A stretch of DNA of 64,000 nucleotides from Betaproteobacteria bacterium Ga0077532 (GCA_001464895.1 LNEE01000006.1:1-64000), one strand, 5' to 3'. Numbered from the stretch's first letter, positions 1 to 12,325 are shown. Notes: generated by a model not told the origin, from the sequence alone. Made by a program: numbers and translations.

Positions 1-3
1 CCG

Positions 4-97
4 AAACAACCGGTAGGTTGTTGTGGCTTCGGCCGCTTCGCTTAACCTGCCCGAGACGGTCAGGTTAGCCTTCGCCGAAACAACCTCGCGGTTGTTT
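4..97. repeat. Cluster of short inverted repeats (REP-like)
   Basis: Three hairpins stand side by side. AACAACC (5-11) pairs with GGTTGTT (16-22), TAACCTG (43-49) with CAGGTTA (61-67), and AAACAACC (78-85) with GGTTGTTT (90-97). The 11-mer CCGAAACAACC occurs at 1-11 and again at 75-85, so the outer hairpins are direct copies of each other, and the left GGTTGTT can also pair with the right AACAACC to give a larger alternative fold. The cluster lies downstream of the minus-strand acs gene and is cut by the window start. It resembles an extragenic palindromic repeat, but the family is not identified. Confidence 0.6.
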
Positions 98-254
98 TCC
101 AGGCGTGCGACTTAAACCGCTCATCCACCTCTCCGCTGTGCTGGTCCGGCGCGGGACAGACATCCCCCCGCCGAAGGGGGCGGAGGATAGCCAACCGGGG
201 CCGAAAAGGGAAGGGCGACCCCCTGCCGAGTGGCCCCGATGGCGCCGACGACGG

Positions 255-2234
255 CTATTTGATCGCCTGTTCCAGCTGTTGAAGGATTGCCGGGTTCTCC
301 AGGGTCGATACGTCCTGCGTGATCTTCTCGCCCTTCGCGAGGGATCGCAGCAGACGCCGCATGATCTTCCCGGAGCGGGTCTTGGGCAGGTTGTCGCCGA
401 AGCGGATCTCGTCCGGTTTCGCGATGGGGCCGATCTCCTGGCCCACCCAGTTGCGGAGGTCTGCGGCGATCGCGCGGGCGGCGTCGCCTTCCGGGCGGGA
501 GCCCTTCAGGACCACGAATGCCACCACGGCCTCGCCCTTGATGTCGTGGGGTTTGCCGACAACGGCAGCCTCTGCGACGAGCGGATTGGCCACGAGGGCG
601 GATTCGATCTCCATGGTGCCGAGGCGGTGACCCGAGACGTTCAGGACGTCGTCGATGCGGCCCATGATCCAGAAGTAGCCGTCGAGGTCGCGGTTGGCGC
701 CGTCGCCCGCGAGGTAGTACTTCCCCTGGAAGTCCTCGGGGTAGTAGCTCTTCTTGAAGCGCTCGGGGTCGCCCCAGATGTTGCGGATCATCGAGGGCCA
801 GGGGCGCTTTATGACGAGGATGCCGCCCTTGCCCATCTCGACGTCGTGACCGGTCTCGTCGACGATCGCCGCCATGATGCCCGGGAGGGGGAGTGTGCAT
901 GACCCGGGCTTCAACGGCGTCACACCAGGGAGCGGCGTGATCATGTGGCCGCCGGTCTCGGTCTGCCACCACGTGTCGACGATCGGGCAGCGGCCGCCGC
1001 CGATGTTGGTGTGGTACCACATCCACGCTTCGGGGTTGATCGGCTCGCCCACCGATCCCAGCAGGCGAAGGCTCGTCAGGTCGTAGTTCCGCGGATGTGC
1101 GTCGGTGCCGGTCTCGGATGCCTTGATCAGCGACCGGATGGCCGTGGGCGCCGTGTAGAACGTGGTCACCTTGTGTTCCTGGACCATCTTCCAGAACCGA
1201 CCCGCGTGCGGGTAGGTGGGGACGCCCTCGAAGACGATCTCCGTCGCGCCCACGGCGAGTGGGCCGTACGAGATGTAGGTGTGGCCCGTGACCCAGCCCA
1301 CGTCGGCGGTGCACCAGAAGATGTCATCCGGCTTGTGGTCGAACGTCCACTTCATCGTGAGCATCGCGTGCAGGATGTACCCCGCGCTGGCGTGCTGCAC
1401 GCCCTTCGGCTTCCCGGTGGAGCCCGATGTGTAGAGGATGAAGAGCGGGTGTTCGGCCTCGACCCACTCCGGCTCGCAGACGTCGGGCTGGTTGTGGACG
1501 ACGTCGTCCCACCAGACATCGCGCGGCGCGTGGAAGTGGACGTGGCTGCCGGTGCGCTTGTAGACGACCACGTGCTTCACGACATCGCAGCCGCCCATCG
1601 CGAACGCTTCGTCGACCGCGGGCTTGAGCGGGATCTCCTTCCCGCCCCGGTACTGCCCGTCGGCAGTGATCACGGCCACCGCGCCAGCGTCGATGATCCG
1701 TTCCTGCAGGCTCTTGGCGGAGAAGCCGCCGAACACCACCGAGTGCGTCGCGCCGATGCGGGCGCAGGCCTGCATGGCCACGACGGCTTCGACGGACATC
1801 GGCATGTAGATGAGGACGCGGTCGCCCTTGGCGATGCCCAACTTCTTCAGGCCGTTCGAGAACTGGCAGACGCGGTGGTACAGCTGGCGGTAGGTGACTT
1901 TCGAGACCGAGCCGTCGTCCGCCTCGAAGATGATCGCGACCTTGTTCGGCTGCGTGTCGAGATGGCGGTCGAGGCAGTTGTAAGAGACGTTCAGCTTGCC
2001 GTCGGCGAACCACCTGAAGAACGGGGCGTTCGATTCGTCGAGCACCTCCGTGAAGGGTTTGTGCCAGAGAAGCTGCTCGCGGGCCATGCGACCCCAGAAG
2101 CCGGTGTAGTCAGCCTCGGCCTCGGCGCACAGCGCGCGGTACTCCTCCATGCCCTTGATGTTCGACTGCGCGAGGAACTCCGCGCCGGGTTCGAAGACCC
2201 GGCTCTCGTGGAGCACCGATTCGATCGTTGACAT
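255..2234 (-). CDS. acs: Acetyl-coenzyme A synthetase (AMP-forming)
   Basis: It activates acetate to acetyl-CoA through an acetyl-adenylate. The 659-residue length fits the family. The phosphate-binding loop [11 protein letters not shown] lies at about residues 268-278, the WWQTETGG adenylate motif at about 422-429, and the C-terminal lysine in TRSGKIMRR (about K623) is the residue used in adenylation and normally silenced by acetylation. The start is taken at 2234 (MSTIES) because GGGAG at 2244-2248 is 9 nt from it; an in-frame ATG at 2243 directly abuts that SD. It is monocistronic and divergent from the fumarase gene, with a TATAAT box at 2312-2317. Confidence 0.96.
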   Translation of the reverse strand: MSTIESVLHESRVFEPGAEFLAQSNIKGMEEYRALCAEAEADYTGFWGRMAREQLLWHKPFTEVLDESNAPFFRWFADGKLNVSYNCLDRHLDTQPNKVAIIFEADDGSVSKVTYRQLYHRVCQFSNGLKKLGIAKGDRVLIYMPMSVEAVVAMQACARIGATHSVVFGGFSAKSLQERIIDAGAVAVITADGQYRGGKEIPLKPAVDEAFAMGGCDVVKHVVVYKRTGSHVHFHAPRDVWWDDVVHNQPDVCEPEWVEAEHPLFILYTSGSTGKPKGVQHASAGYILHAMLTMKWTFDHKPDDIFWCTADVGWVTGHTYISYGPLAVGATEIVFEGVPTYPHAGRFWKMVQEHKVTTFYTAPTAIRSLIKASETGTDAHPRNYDLTSLRLLGSVGEPINPEAWMWYHTNIGGGRCPIVDTWWQTETGGHMITPLPGVTPLKPGSCTLPLPGIMAAIVDETGHDVEMGKGGILVIKRPWPSMIRNIWGDPERFKKSYYPEDFQGKYYLAGDGANRDLDGYFWIMGRIDDVLNVSGHRLGTMEIESALVANPLVAEAAVVGKPHDIKGEAVVAFVVLKGSRPEGDAARAIAADLRNWVGQEIGPIAKPDEIRFGDNLPKTRSGKIMRRLLRSLAKGEKITQDVSTLENPAILQQLEQAIK

Positions 2235-2311
2235 CGCTCTCATCTCCCGTGGTGGCTGTGTGGACGGTGGCCTTTGCGCAGGCTCCCTGGGTACCGTCGT
2301 GGTCCGCGCCG

Positions 2312-2317
2312 ATTATA
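2312..2317 (-). promoter_or_regulatory. Probable -10 box of acs
   Basis: On the minus strand these bases read TATAAT, a perfect sigma-70 -10 hexamer, about 80 bp upstream of the chosen acs start. No good -35 hexamer is present at 17 bp, so an activator may be needed, as is common for acs. This is inferred from sequence only. Confidence 0.5.
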
Positions 2318-2407
2318 GGGGGCGAGGCAGCGTGAAGCCTGTTCCCGGCGCTCGCGATTGACTTGCATCAAGCCGGGGAGCGCGTGGCGGGGGGAGGGGG
2401 GCTTGGT

Positions 2408-2413
2408 TATACT
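2408..2413 (+). promoter_or_regulatory. Possible -10 box of the fumarase gene
   Basis: TATACT lies about 83 bp upstream of the fumarase ATG, after a G-rich run with no recognisable -35 hexamer. A TTGACT at about 2358 is too far away to pair with it. A small GCCCC/GGGG hairpin follows in the leader. Confidence 0.3.
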
Positions 2414-2495
2414 CCGGCCCTTGTCGAGAGCCCCTTGCGGGGAGTCGGCAACGATCCCCGCTCCACTCAGGCAAGCCCAGCGAACGCAACCACCC

Positions 2496-4010
2496 ATGGC
2501 GACCATCCGGCAGAACGACCTCATCGAAAGCATCGCGGACGCGCTGCAGTTCATCTCGTACTACCACCCGGCGGATTACATCCGCAATCTGGCCAGGGCC
2601 TACGAGCTGGAGCAGTCTCCCGCCGCGCGCGACGCGATGGCGCAGATCCTCGTGAATTCGCGCATGTGCGCCGAAGGGCACCGCCCGATCTGCCAGGACA
2701 CGGGGATCGTCAACGTCTTCCTGAAGGTGGGCATGAATGTCCGCTGGGACGCCACCATGAGCGTCGAGGACATGGTCAACGAAGGCGTCCGCCGCGCCTA
2801 CCTGAACCCCGAGAACAAACTGCGCGCCTCGGTCCTCGCAGACCCCGCGGGCGCCCGCAGGAACACGAAGGACAACACCCCGGCCGTCATCCAGGTGTCG
2901 CTGGTCCCTGGCGACACCCTCGATATCGAGGTGGCTGCGAAGGGCGGCGGCTCCGAGAACAAGTCGAAGTTCGTGATGCTGAATCCGTCGGACTCCATCG
3001 TCGACTGGGTGCTGAAGACGGTTCCTACCATGGGTGCCGGCTGGTGTCCGCCGGGGATCCTCGGTCTCGGCATCGGTGGCACGGCCGAGAAGGCGATGCT
3101 GCTGGCGAAGGAAAGCCTGATGGAGCCGATCGACATGCAGGACCTCATACTGCGTGGCCCGTCGAATCGGCTCGAGGAACTGCGTCTGGAGCTGTACGAA
3201 AAGGTCAACGCACTCGGCATCGGCGCGCAGGGCCTCGGTGGCCTGACCACCGTGCTCGACATCAAGATCAAGGATTACCCGACCCATGCGGCGAGTCTGC
3301 CGCTCGCGATGATCCCGAACTGTGCGGCCACCCGGCACGTGCACTTCGTGCTCGACGGATCGGGCCCCGCGAAGTTGGAGCCGCCGTCGCTGAGCGACTG
3401 GCCCGACATCACGTACGACGCTTCGAAGGGTCGTCGCGTGAACCTGGACACCGTGACCAAGGCCGAGGTGGCGTCCTGGAAGCCGGGCGAGGTCCTCCTG
3501 TTGAACGGCAAGCTGCTCACGGGGCGCGACGCCGCGCACAAGCGCATGGTCGACATGCTGGCCAAGGGCGAGACGCTTCCGGTGGACTTCACGAACCGCT
3601 TCATCTACTACGTCGGCCCGGTCGATCCCGTCCGCGACGAGGTCGTCGGCCCCGCAGGGCCCACGACGGCTACCCGCATGGACAAGTTCACGCGTACCAT
3701 GCTGGAAAAGACGGGCCTGCTCGGGATGGTCGGCAAGGGGGAACGCGGACCGGTCGCGATCGATGCGATCCGCGACAACCGCGCCGTGTACCTGATGGGC
3801 GTCGGCGGTGCAGCGTACCTGGTGTCGAAGGCGATCAAGGCATCGCGCACCCTGGCCTTCGCGGATCTCGGGATGGAAGCCATCTACGAGTTCGACGTCG
3901 TCGACATGCCGGTGACGGTTGCGGTCGATGCCGGTGGTACGTCGGTCCACATCACCGGGCCGAAAGAGTGGCAGGCAAAGATCGGCAAGATCCCCGTTGT
4001 CGCGGGTTAG
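2496..4010 (+). CDS. Fumarate hydratase, class I (iron-sulfur)
   Basis: It interconverts fumarate and malate in the TCA cycle using a [4Fe-4S] cluster. The protein has 504 residues. The three family cysteines that hold the cluster are visible: C66 in ICQDTG, C184 in GWCPPGILG and C276 in PNCAATRH. The N-terminal catalytic domain is followed by the smaller C-terminal domain (from about residue 330). The start is placed at the ATG opening MATIRQNDL; the reading frame is open further upstream, but that part has no family similarity. The SD is weak. The oxygen-sensitive class I form is the only fumarase in the window. Confidence 0.95.
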   Translation: MATIRQNDLIESIADALQFISYYHPADYIRNLARAYELEQSPAARDAMAQILVNSRMCAEGHRPICQDTGIVNVFLKVGMNVRWDATMSVEDMVNEGVRRAYLNPENKLRASVLADPAGARRNTKDNTPAVIQVSLVPGDTLDIEVAAKGGGSENKSKFVMLNPSDSIVDWVLKTVPTMGAGWCPPGILGLGIGGTAEKAMLLAKESLMEPIDMQDLILRGPSNRLEELRLELYEKVNALGIGAQGLGGLTTVLDIKIKDYPTHAASLPLAMIPNCAATRHVHFVLDGSGPAKLEPPSLSDWPDITYDASKGRRVNLDTVTKAEVASWKPGEVLLLNGKLLTGRDAAHKRMVDMLAKGETLPVDFTNRFIYYVGPVDPVRDEVVGPAGPTTATRMDKFTRTMLEKTGLLGMVGKGERGPVAIDAIRDNRAVYLMGVGGAAYLVSKAIKASRTLAFADLGMEAIYEFDVVDMPVTVAVDAGGTSVHITGPKEWQAKIGKIPVVAG

Positions 4011-4068
4011 CAGGCCGCCCTGGTGGTGGAAACACAGTCGCCGGGCAACCGGCGCAGCGAGCTTCAAT

Positions 4069-4164
4069 GGCGGGCCTCCCCGCATTGCATGGTAGTGAAC
4101 CTGGTCAGGTCCGGAAGGAAGCAGCCAAAGCTATTCTCTGCAAGTGCCGGGGGTTAGGCTCGCC
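4069..4164 (+). ncRNA. ffs: Signal recognition particle RNA (4.5S type)
   Basis: The conserved apical SRP domain is present around 4105-4133, including GGTCAGGTCCGGAAGGAAGC followed by AGCCAA, which is the Ffh-binding loop. The ends pair: GGCGGGCCT at 4069-4077 with AGGCTCGCC at 4156-4164. This RNA pairs with Ffh to target nascent membrane proteins. It sits between the fumarase gene and dnaX, a common proteobacterial placement. The ends are estimated from the terminal helix. Confidence 0.93.
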
Positions 4165-4176
4165 ACCCCACGCAGT

Positions 4177-4209
4177 ACCGCCGGAATCCCGAGGATGGGT
4201 TCCGGCGGT
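4177..4209 (+). terminator. Hairpin after the SRP RNA
   Basis: ACCGCCGGAA (4177-4186) pairs perfectly with TTCCGGCGGT (4200-4209) across a 13-nt loop, 12 nt after the end of ffs. There is no T-tract, so it may be a processing or transcript-stabilising structure rather than a full terminator; dnaX begins 55 bp later. Confidence 0.5.
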
Positions 4210-4263
4210 GATGCGGATCCTCGATCCCCAGGCCGTATCGCTCTCGTCGCATCATCCAGTCGC

Positions 4264-5955
4264 ATGACCCTCGCGCTCGCCCGGAAGTACCGCCCGAAGA
4301 CCTTCCCCGATGTGGTGGGCCAGGAACACGTGGTGCGCGCGCTCTCGCACGCCCTCGACCAGAACCGCCTGCACCACGCGTATCTGCTCACCGGCACCCG
4401 CGGTGTCGGCAAGACCACCCTCGCGCGCATCATCGCGAAGGCGCTGAACTGCGAGACGGGCGTCACCGCCACGCCCTGCGGTGTCTGCGGGCAGTGCACG
4501 GAGATCGACCGCGGCCGCTTCATCGATCTCATCGAGCTGGACGCCGCCTCCAACACCCAGGTCGACAACATGCGGGAGCTGCTGGACAACGCGCTCTACG
4601 CGCCGACGGCCGGCCGGTTCAAGGTCTACATCATCGACGAAGTGCACATGCTCTCGCGCAGCGCCTTCAACGCCATGCTGAAGACGCTCGAGGAGCCCCC
4701 CGCACACGTCAAGTTCATCCTCGCCACGACCGACCCGCAGAAGATCCCCGTCACGGTGCTCTCGCGGTGTCTCCAGTTCTCCCTGAAGTCGATGACCCCC
4801 GCACTCATCCGCGGGCAGCTCGAGAAGGTGCTGGGTTTCGAAGGTGTCACGTATGAGGTCCCGGCGCTCGCCCTGCTGGCCCGAGCGGCCCGCGGGAGCA
4901 TGCGCGACAGTCTCAGCCTCCTCGACCAGGCCATCGCGCACGGTGGCGGCTCGGTGAGCGAAACCTCGGTGCGCGAGATGCTGGGCGTGATCGATGCCAG
5001 CTATCTGTTCACTCTGCTGGAGCTGGTGGCGAAGCGGGACGGCGCGGGGCTGATGGCGCAAGCCGATGCCATCGATGCCCGGGGGCTTTCTTTCGATACG
5101 GTCCTGCAGGACCTCGCGAGCCTTCTCCACCATGTGGCGCTGGCCCAGGTGCTGCCGGAAGCAGTCGAGGACGACGAACCCGAGCGGGTCCGCCTGATGG
5201 CGCTTGCCTCGGCCTTCACGCCGGAGGATGTGCAGATCCACTATCAGATCGCCCTGCGCGGTCGCGCCGATCTCGGCCTGGCGCCGGACGAGTACGCCGG
5301 CTTCACGATGACGCTCGTCCGCATGCTCGCTTTCGTGCCGGACGCCGGAGGCGATGCCAAGCCTGTGCGCACCATGCCCGCGACGGCAGCCATCGGTGGC
5401 GCCTCGCGCACGGTGGCATCGCCTCCGCGAACCGCACGCGTGCCTGAGCAGACGCCCGCCGCTCGCGCGCCGGGTCCCGCAGCGCGCGCTGCCTCGGTCG
5501 AGCCGTCGGAGCCGGTGCCCAGCGCGGTCCCTGCAGATGTGACTCCCGCGGGGAACCCCGAGCTGCTTCTGGCACTCGACAGGACGAGTTGGCCGCCGAC
5601 CGTCAGTCAGCTGGGGTTGGGTGGGATGGCGCGCATGCTGGCGCAGCACTGCGAGTTCGTTTCCGTGGGTCCGGGGCATCTGCACCTGGCCGTCCCGCCG
5701 GGGCACAAGCATCTGCTGGAGCAGGCCTATCGCGAGAAACTCGTGGCGGCGCTGACCACGCGTTTCGGCAAGGTCCGCGTCGAGTTCACGCTGGGGGCGG
5801 CAGGCGATGCAACGCCCGCGGCCCACGAGAACCGCGAGCGGGAAGCGCGCGAACGCGGCGCGGCGGAGGCGATCGATGCCGACCCGTTCGTGCGTGAACT
5901 GAAGGAAAGTTTCGATGCGCGGCTGATCGAAGGCTCCGTGCGTCCGTTGCAGTAG
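4264..5955 (+). CDS. dnaX: DNA polymerase III subunits gamma/tau
   Basis: This is the clamp-loader ATPase that links the replicative polymerase to the sliding-clamp loader. The 563-residue protein shows Walker [10 protein letters not shown] at 44-52, the zinc cysteines C63, C72, C75 and C78, Walker B DEVH at 125-128 and the sensor/arginine finger SRC at 167-169. A Pro/Ala-rich linker (about residues 365-430) leads to a C-terminal tau-like domain. The start [12 protein letters not shown] matches the family, while open frame upstream runs back through ffs and is not coding. No slippery A-run frameshift site was noticed. It is followed by ybaB and recR, the usual order. Confidence 0.96.
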   Translation: MTLALARKYRPKTFPDVVGQEHVVRALSHALDQNRLHHAYLLTGTRGVGKTTLARIIAKALNCETGVTATPCGVCGQCTEIDRGRFIDLIELDAASNTQVDNMRELLDNALYAPTAGRFKVYIIDEVHMLSRSAFNAMLKTLEEPPAHVKFILATTDPQKIPVTVLSRCLQFSLKSMTPALIRGQLEKVLGFEGVTYEVPALALLARAARGSMRDSLSLLDQAIAHGGGSVSETSVREMLGVIDASYLFTLLELVAKRDGAGLMAQADAIDARGLSFDTVLQDLASLLHHVALAQVLPEAVEDDEPERVRLMALASAFTPEDVQIHYQIALRGRADLGLAPDEYAGFTMTLVRMLAFVPDAGGDAKPVRTMPATAAIGGASRTVASPPRTARVPEQTPAARAPGPAARAASVEPSEPVPSAVPADVTPAGNPELLLALDRTSWPPTVSQLGLGGMARMLAQHCEFVSVGPGHLHLAVPPGHKHLLEQAYREKLVAALTTRFGKVRVEFTLGAAGDATPAAHENREREARERGAAEAIDADPFVRELKESFDARLIEGSVRPLQ

Positions 5956-5984
5956 CAGCTCATCCCCATGCCTGGAGAGATTCG

Positions 5985-6314
5985 ATGATCAACAAGGGAC
6001 AACTGGCCGGCCTGATGAAACAGGCCCAGCAGATGCAGGACAACATGAAGCGCATGCAGGAGCAGCTCGCCACGGTGGAAGTGGAAGGGCAGGCCGGCGC
6101 AGGCATGGTCAAGGTCGTGATGACCTGCAGCAACGATGTCAAACGGGTCACGATCGACCCGTCGTTGCTGGCGGACGACAAGGACATGCTCGAGGATCTC
6201 GTGGCTGCCGCCGTCAACGACGCCGTGCGCCGTGCCGAGGCCACGAAGCAGGAACGCATGGGTTCGCTGACCGGCGGCATGGGTCTCCCGCCCGGCTTCA
6301 AGCTGCCGTTCTGA
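5985..6314 (+). CDS. ybaB: Nucleoid-associated protein, YbaB/EbfC family
   Basis: This is a small DNA-binding protein of 109 residues with an N-terminal amphipathic helix ([16 protein letters not shown]) and the conserved [16 protein letters not shown] core. Family members form dimers that bind DNA and influence nucleoid structure. GGAGAG lies just upstream of the ATG. It is 29 bp after dnaX and 34 bp before recR, in the standard dnaX-ybaB-recR unit. Confidence 0.94.
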   Translation: MINKGQLAGLMKQAQQMQDNMKRMQEQLATVEVEGQAGAGMVKVVMTCSNDVKRVTIDPSLLADDKDMLEDLVAAAVNDAVRRAEATKQERMGSLTGGMGLPPGFKLPF

Positions 6315-6348
6315 CGCGCCCCGCGACGCGTCTCCCGGCACGATCTCC

Positions 6349-6948
6349 TTGTCCACCCCCGGCCGCCTCCAGACCCTCTTCGATGCCCTGCGCGCGCTGC
6401 CGGGCGTCGGGCCGAAGTCTGCGCAGCGGATGGCCTATCACCTCCTCGAACGCGATCGCGACGGTGCGCTCCAGCTCGCGCGGGCGATGGAGGCCGCGAT
6501 CGAGCACGTGCGGCACTGCGAGCGGTGCAACACGTTCACCGAGGACGTCCTCTGCGACCTCTGCGCATCCGCCCGGCGTGACGCGTCCCTGCTGTGCGTC
6601 GTCGAGACGCCGGCCGATCAGATGCGGATGGAGCAGACGCAGACTTTCGCGGGCCTGTACTACGTGCTGCTCGGCCGGCTCTCGCCGCTCGACGGGATCG
6701 GCCCCCGGGAGCTGCATCTCGATCGGCTCCTGCGGCGCGCGACGGACGGCACCGTGGCGGAAGTGATACTCGCGACCAATTTCACGGCGGAAGGCGAAGC
6801 CACCGCGCACTACCTGGGCGAGTCCCTGAGGGCCCGTGGCCTTCGGGTGAGCCGCATCGCCCGTGGACTCCCCGTCGGCGGTGAGCTCGAATACGTCGAC
6901 AGCGGCACCCTGGCCCAGGCCTTCATCGAACGCAGACCGGTAACCTGA
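6349..6948 (+). CDS. recR: Recombination mediator protein RecR
   Basis: RecR acts with RecF and RecO to load RecA at single-strand gaps. The 199-residue protein has the helix-hairpin-helix [18 protein letters not shown], the zinc finger C57, C60, C69 and C72, and a Toprim domain (VVETPADQ onward). The start is TTG; the next in-frame ATG would remove the helix-hairpin-helix, so TTG is well supported, although no clear SD precedes it. It is followed after one base by the rluB ATG. Confidence 0.94.
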   Translation: MSTPGRLQTLFDALRALPGVGPKSAQRMAYHLLERDRDGALQLARAMEAAIEHVRHCERCNTFTEDVLCDLCASARRDASLLCVVETPADQMRMEQTQTFAGLYYVLLGRLSPLDGIGPRELHLDRLLRRATDGTVAEVILATNFTAEGEATAHYLGESLRARGLRVSRIARGLPVGGELEYVDSGTLAQAFIERRPVT

Positions 6949-6949
6949 C

Positions 6950-8131
6950 ATGAGCGAACGCCCGCGCAAACCCGCCCGGGGGCGCGCCGCCTCCGACAAC
7001 GCACGCCCACCAGGCCAGCGTCCCTCACGTCCGTCCAACGGACTGCGGCGCTCGCCGAACTCGGCGCGCTCGCTCCGCGAGGTGGTGCCGGAGGCGCCCA
7101 CGCGCGGCCGGCGCGAGCCCGTGAAGGAGCCGCCGGTGGTGCCGGTCACCCGTCGACCGACGACGCCCCGTGCGCCCACTGCCACTCCCCCGACCTCCGC
7201 AGGCGCCGCGTCGACGGCCGGGCCATCGCAGAAGCTGCAGAAGGTGCTCGCGCAATCCGGCCTGGGATCTCGCCGCGAAATGGAAGAGTTCATCGCCGCC
7301 GGCAAGGTGCTGGTGAACGGCGAGGTCGCGACGCTCGGCACCCGCGTGAGTCCCGAGGATCTCGTGAAGATCGGGCGCCGCCAGATCCGGTTCAAGCTGT
7401 CGGCGAAGCTGCCCCGCGTGATCCTGTACCACAAGCCCGAGGGCGAGATCGTGTCGCGCGATGATCCCGACGGTCGGCCGAGCGTCTTCGACAAGCTGCC
7501 TGTCATCCGTGCCGGGAAGTGGCTGGCAATCGGTCGATTGGACTTCAACACGTGCGGATTGCTCATCTTCACGACGTCGGGCGAGCTGGCCAACCGGCTC
7601 ACCCATCCGCGCTTCGAGGTCGAGCGCGAGTACGCCGTGCGCATCATGGGCGAACTCGACGACGCGCAGGCGCGCCAGCTCGTGAACGGGCTCGAACTCG
7701 ACGACGGCCCGGCGCGCTTCGATCAGCTGGTTGCACAGGGCGGCGAGGGCAGGAATCACTGGTACCGCGTGGTCGTGCGCGAGGGGCGGAATCGGCTCGT
7801 GCGCCGCATGTTCGAGCACCTGGGGCTGCAGGTGAGCCGGCTGATGCGGGTGCGATTCGGCATCGTCAACATGCCGCCCCGGCTGAAGCGTGGCCAGCAT
7901 CTGGAACTCACCGACGCCCAGACCCGCAGCGTGCTCGACTGGCTGGCGGGAGGGAAGGTCGCGGACGACGAACCCGCGGCCCCGGCGCCATCACCAACGA
8001 GAAAGCCGCCGTCACGTCCGTCATCGCCAGGTGCCCGGACGCCGTCGCGCCCCGGGGCAGGCCGACCACCCCGCGGTGGTGCAACGGCGCAACGGGCTGC
8101 ACCGCGCAAACCACCGGGCAAGAAGCGCTGA
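6950..8131 (+). CDS. rluB: 23S rRNA pseudouridine synthase, RluB-like
   Basis: This protein isomerises a uridine in 23S rRNA (U2605 in E. coli numbering for RluB). The 393 residues comprise a basic, proline-rich N-terminal extension (1-92), an S4 RNA-binding domain (about 94-140), and the catalytic domain with GRLDFNTCGLL, whose D198 is the expected catalytic aspartate. The C-terminal tail (about 340-393) is again Arg/Pro/Lys-rich. The two tails are of the kind seen in high-GC betaproteobacterial RluB and probably bind RNA. It is convergent with prmB, 58 bp away. Confidence 0.9.
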   Translation: MSERPRKPARGRAASDNARPPGQRPSRPSNGLRRSPNSARSLREVVPEAPTRGRREPVKEPPVVPVTRRPTTPRAPTATPPTSAGAASTAGPSQKLQKVLAQSGLGSRREMEEFIAAGKVLVNGEVATLGTRVSPEDLVKIGRRQIRFKLSAKLPRVILYHKPEGEIVSRDDPDGRPSVFDKLPVIRAGKWLAIGRLDFNTCGLLIFTTSGELANRLTHPRFEVEREYAVRIMGELDDAQARQLVNGLELDDGPARFDQLVAQGGEGRNHWYRVVVREGRNRLVRRMFEHLGLQVSRLMRVRFGIVNMPPRLKRGQHLELTDAQTRSVLDWLAGGKVADDEPAAPAPSPTRKPPSRPSSPGARTPSRPGAGRPPRGGATAQRAAPRKPPGKKR

Positions 8132-8189
8132 TCCTCGTCGCGCCGGCGGCGAGGTGGTCGCCGCGAACGCCCGACTTCACCGGCTCGGA

Positions 8190-10252
<2,063 letters not shown>

Positions 10253-11458
10253 TCAGCTCCTGTTGAGTCGATCCAGGTCGATCGTGGGATCGATGCCGCC
10301 GTCGATGCGGGGCGATTGACGATTGGGGAAGACCGTAGGTGCCTGCGACGGCATCCCGAAGACGCCCGTCCCGGAGGCTGGCTTGGCGGTGCCGACCCCT
10401 GCGTTGTCGAGCAGCCATGCGAGGTTCGAAGCCGAGTCGGAGTTGCGCAACGCCTCCTCCTTCGAGATGAGGCCTGCGGCGTAGTGCTTGAAGAGCGCCT
10501 GCTCGAAGGTCTCGGAGCCGGGCGACAGGCTCTGCTCCATGGCCTCCTTGATCTGGTCGATGTCGCCCTTCTTGATCAGTTCGGCGATGTGCTTCGTGTT
10601 CAGCATGACCTCGACCGCGGCCACCATGGTGCCGTCGATGCCCTTCACGAGGCGCTGCGAGATGATGCATCGGAGCGTCGTCGCGAGGTCGGCCAGCAGA
10701 CCCTCACGCGCATCGTGCGGGAAGAAATTGATGATGCGGCCGAGCGCGTGGTAGCTGTTGTTCGCGTGAAGCGTCGAGAGGCACAGGTGGCCCGTCTGCG
10801 CGTAGAGCAGTGCGTGTTGAAGCGTCTGCTTGTCGCGGATCTCGCCGATCATCAGGACGTCCGGCGCCTCCCGCATCGCGTTAACAAGCGCGTTCTCGTA
10901 CGAGTGGGTGTCCTGCCCGACCTCGCGCTGGTTGATGATGCACTTGATGTTCGTGTAGACGAACTCGATGGGGTCCTCGATGGTGAGGACGTGGCTCGGT
11001 TTCGTGTGGTTGCGATGCTCGATCATCGCGGCGAGCGTCGTCGACTTGCCCGAACCCGTGGAGCCCACGACCAGCACCAGGCCGCGCTTCTCCATCACGA
11101 GATCCTTCAGGATCGGCGGCAGGCGCAGCTTCTCGAAGCCCGCGGTGCGGTTCTTCAGGTAGCGGAACACCATCGCGATGTTGCCCCGCTGCCGGAACAC
11201 GTTCACCCGGAAACGCCCGACCCCGCTGACCGGGTACGAGAAGTTCATCTCGAACGTCTCGTCGAAGATGCGCGCCTCCTTCTCGGTCATGAGGTCGTAG
11301 GCGATCTTGCGCACCGTCTCCCCGTCCATCACCTGCTGGTTGACCGGCATGATGGTCCCGAGGATCTTCACCTGGATAGGCGAGCCGACGGACACGAACA
11401 TGTCCGAGGCGTCCTTCTCGGCCATCAGCTTGAACAGCGGCATCAGGTACTGGCTCAC
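10253..11458 (-). CDS. pilU: Type IV pilus retraction ATPase, PilT/PilU family
   Basis: This is a hexameric motor ATPase of twitching motility that depolymerises type IV pili at the inner membrane. The 401-residue protein has Walker A GSTGSGKST at 132-140, the Walker B region MIGEIRD at about 203-209 and the His box HLCLSTLHAN at 224-233. The segment AELIKKGDIDQIKEAMEQS resembles PilU more than PilT, and the last 50 residues form a Pro/Ser-rich tail. The GTG start follows AGGAG by 6 nt. It lies inside the dap operon, between dapD (45 bp upstream) and dapE (6 bp downstream), rather than beside pilT. Confidence 0.88.
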   Translation of the reverse strand: MSQYLMPLFKLMAEKDASDMFVSVGSPIQVKILGTIMPVNQQVMDGETVRKIAYDLMTEKEARIFDETFEMNFSYPVSGVGRFRVNVFRQRGNIAMVFRYLKNRTAGFEKLRLPPILKDLVMEKRGLVLVVGSTGSGKSTTLAAMIEHRNHTKPSHVLTIEDPIEFVYTNIKCIINQREVGQDTHSYENALVNAMREAPDVLMIGEIRDKQTLQHALLYAQTGHLCLSTLHANNSYHALGRIINFFPHDAREGLLADLATTLRCIISQRLVKGIDGTMVAAVEVMLNTKHIAELIKKGDIDQIKEAMEQSLSPGSETFEQALFKHYAAGLISKEEALRNSDSASNLAWLLDNAGVGTAKPASGTGVFGMPSQAPTVFPNRQSPRIDGGIDPTIDLDRLNRS

Positions 11459-11503
11459 GCGGATCTCCTGTGGGCGGCGAGTCGCGGCGCGCGGGGCCGG
11501 GGA

Positions 11504-12325
11504 TCAGTCCCCGCGGAGCAGCTCGTTGATGCTGGTCTTCGCCCGGGTGCTGGCGTCGACCTGCTTCACGATTACGGCACAGTACAGGCTGTACTTGCCA
11601 TCGGCGGAGGGCAGATTGCCCGACACCACGACGGAGCCCGGCGGGATGCGGCCGTACGAGACCTCGCCCGTTGCCCGGTTGTAGATCTTCGTGCTCTGGC
11701 CAAGGTACACGCCCATCGAGACCACGGAGCCCTCGCCGACGATCACGCCCTCGACCACCTCGGAGCGCGCGCCGATGAAGCAGTTGTCCTCGATGATGGT
11801 CGGATTCGCCTGGATCGGCTCCAGCACGCCCCCGATGCCCACCCCGCCCGACAGGTGCACGTTCTTCCCGATCTGGGCGCACGAGCCGACGGTGGCCCAG
11901 GTGTCGACCATCGTGCCTTCGTCGACGTAGGCGCCGATGTTCACGTAGGACGGCATCAGCACCACGTTCTTCGCGACGAAGCAGCCCTTGCGCGCCGCGG
12001 CGGGCGGGACCACGCGGAAACCGCCGGCGCGGAAGTCGGCGTCACCGTAGTCGGCGAATTTCGCGGGGACCTTGTCGAAGTAGTTCGTGTAGCCGTCGCG
12101 GATGACCGCGTTGTCGGCCAGACGGAACGAGAGCAGCACCGCCTTCTTGATCCATTGATGGGTGACCCAGTCACCGCTGATCTTCTCGGCGACCCGCAGC
12201 CGGCCGGCGTCGAGACCGGCCACGACTTCGTCGACGGCCTGCTTGAGCGAGGCGGGGGCGGGGGAGGGGGACAGGGAGGTACGGTTCTCCCAGGCGTCTT
12301 CGATGACGGATTGCAGAGTGGACAT
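11504..12325 (-). CDS. dapD: 2,3,4,5-tetrahydropyridine-2,6-dicarboxylate N-succinyltransferase
   Basis: It transfers succinyl from succinyl-CoA to tetrahydrodipicolinate, the branch-specific step of the succinylase lysine/DAP pathway. The 273-residue protein has the left-handed beta-helix hexapeptide repeats (for example [33 protein letters not shown] within about residues 105-140). The start [12 protein letters not shown] is chosen by family length; an upstream open frame is non-homologous. It is 23 bp after dapC. Confidence 0.95.
   Translation of the reverse strand: MSTLQSVIEDAWENRTSLSPSPAPASLKQAVDEVVAGLDAGRLRVAEKISGDWVTHQWIKKAVLLSFRLADNAVIRDGYTNYFDKVPAKFADYGDADFRAGGFRVVPPAAARKGCFVAKNVVLMPSYVNIGAYVDEGTMVDTWATVGSCAQIGKNVHLSGGVGIGGVLEPIQANPTIIEDNCFIGARSEVVEGVIVGEGSVVSMGVYLGQSTKIYNRATGEVSYGRIPPGSVVVSGNLPSADGKYSLYCAVIVKQVDASTRAKTSINELLRGD

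Noticed and set aside
945..2231. Long open frame antisense to acs (428 codons), and similar frames such as 2313-4085 minus, 4252-5826 minus, 10229-12352 plus, 23753-25552 minus and 41201-42862 minus
   Set aside because: These mirror high-GC third-position bias of the real genes; their products are Arg/His/Val-rich without domains, and the sense frames encode clear families.
4264..5955. Programmed frameshift in dnaX producing a short gamma form
   Set aside because: No A-rich slippery heptamer followed by a stem was seen in the middle of the gene.
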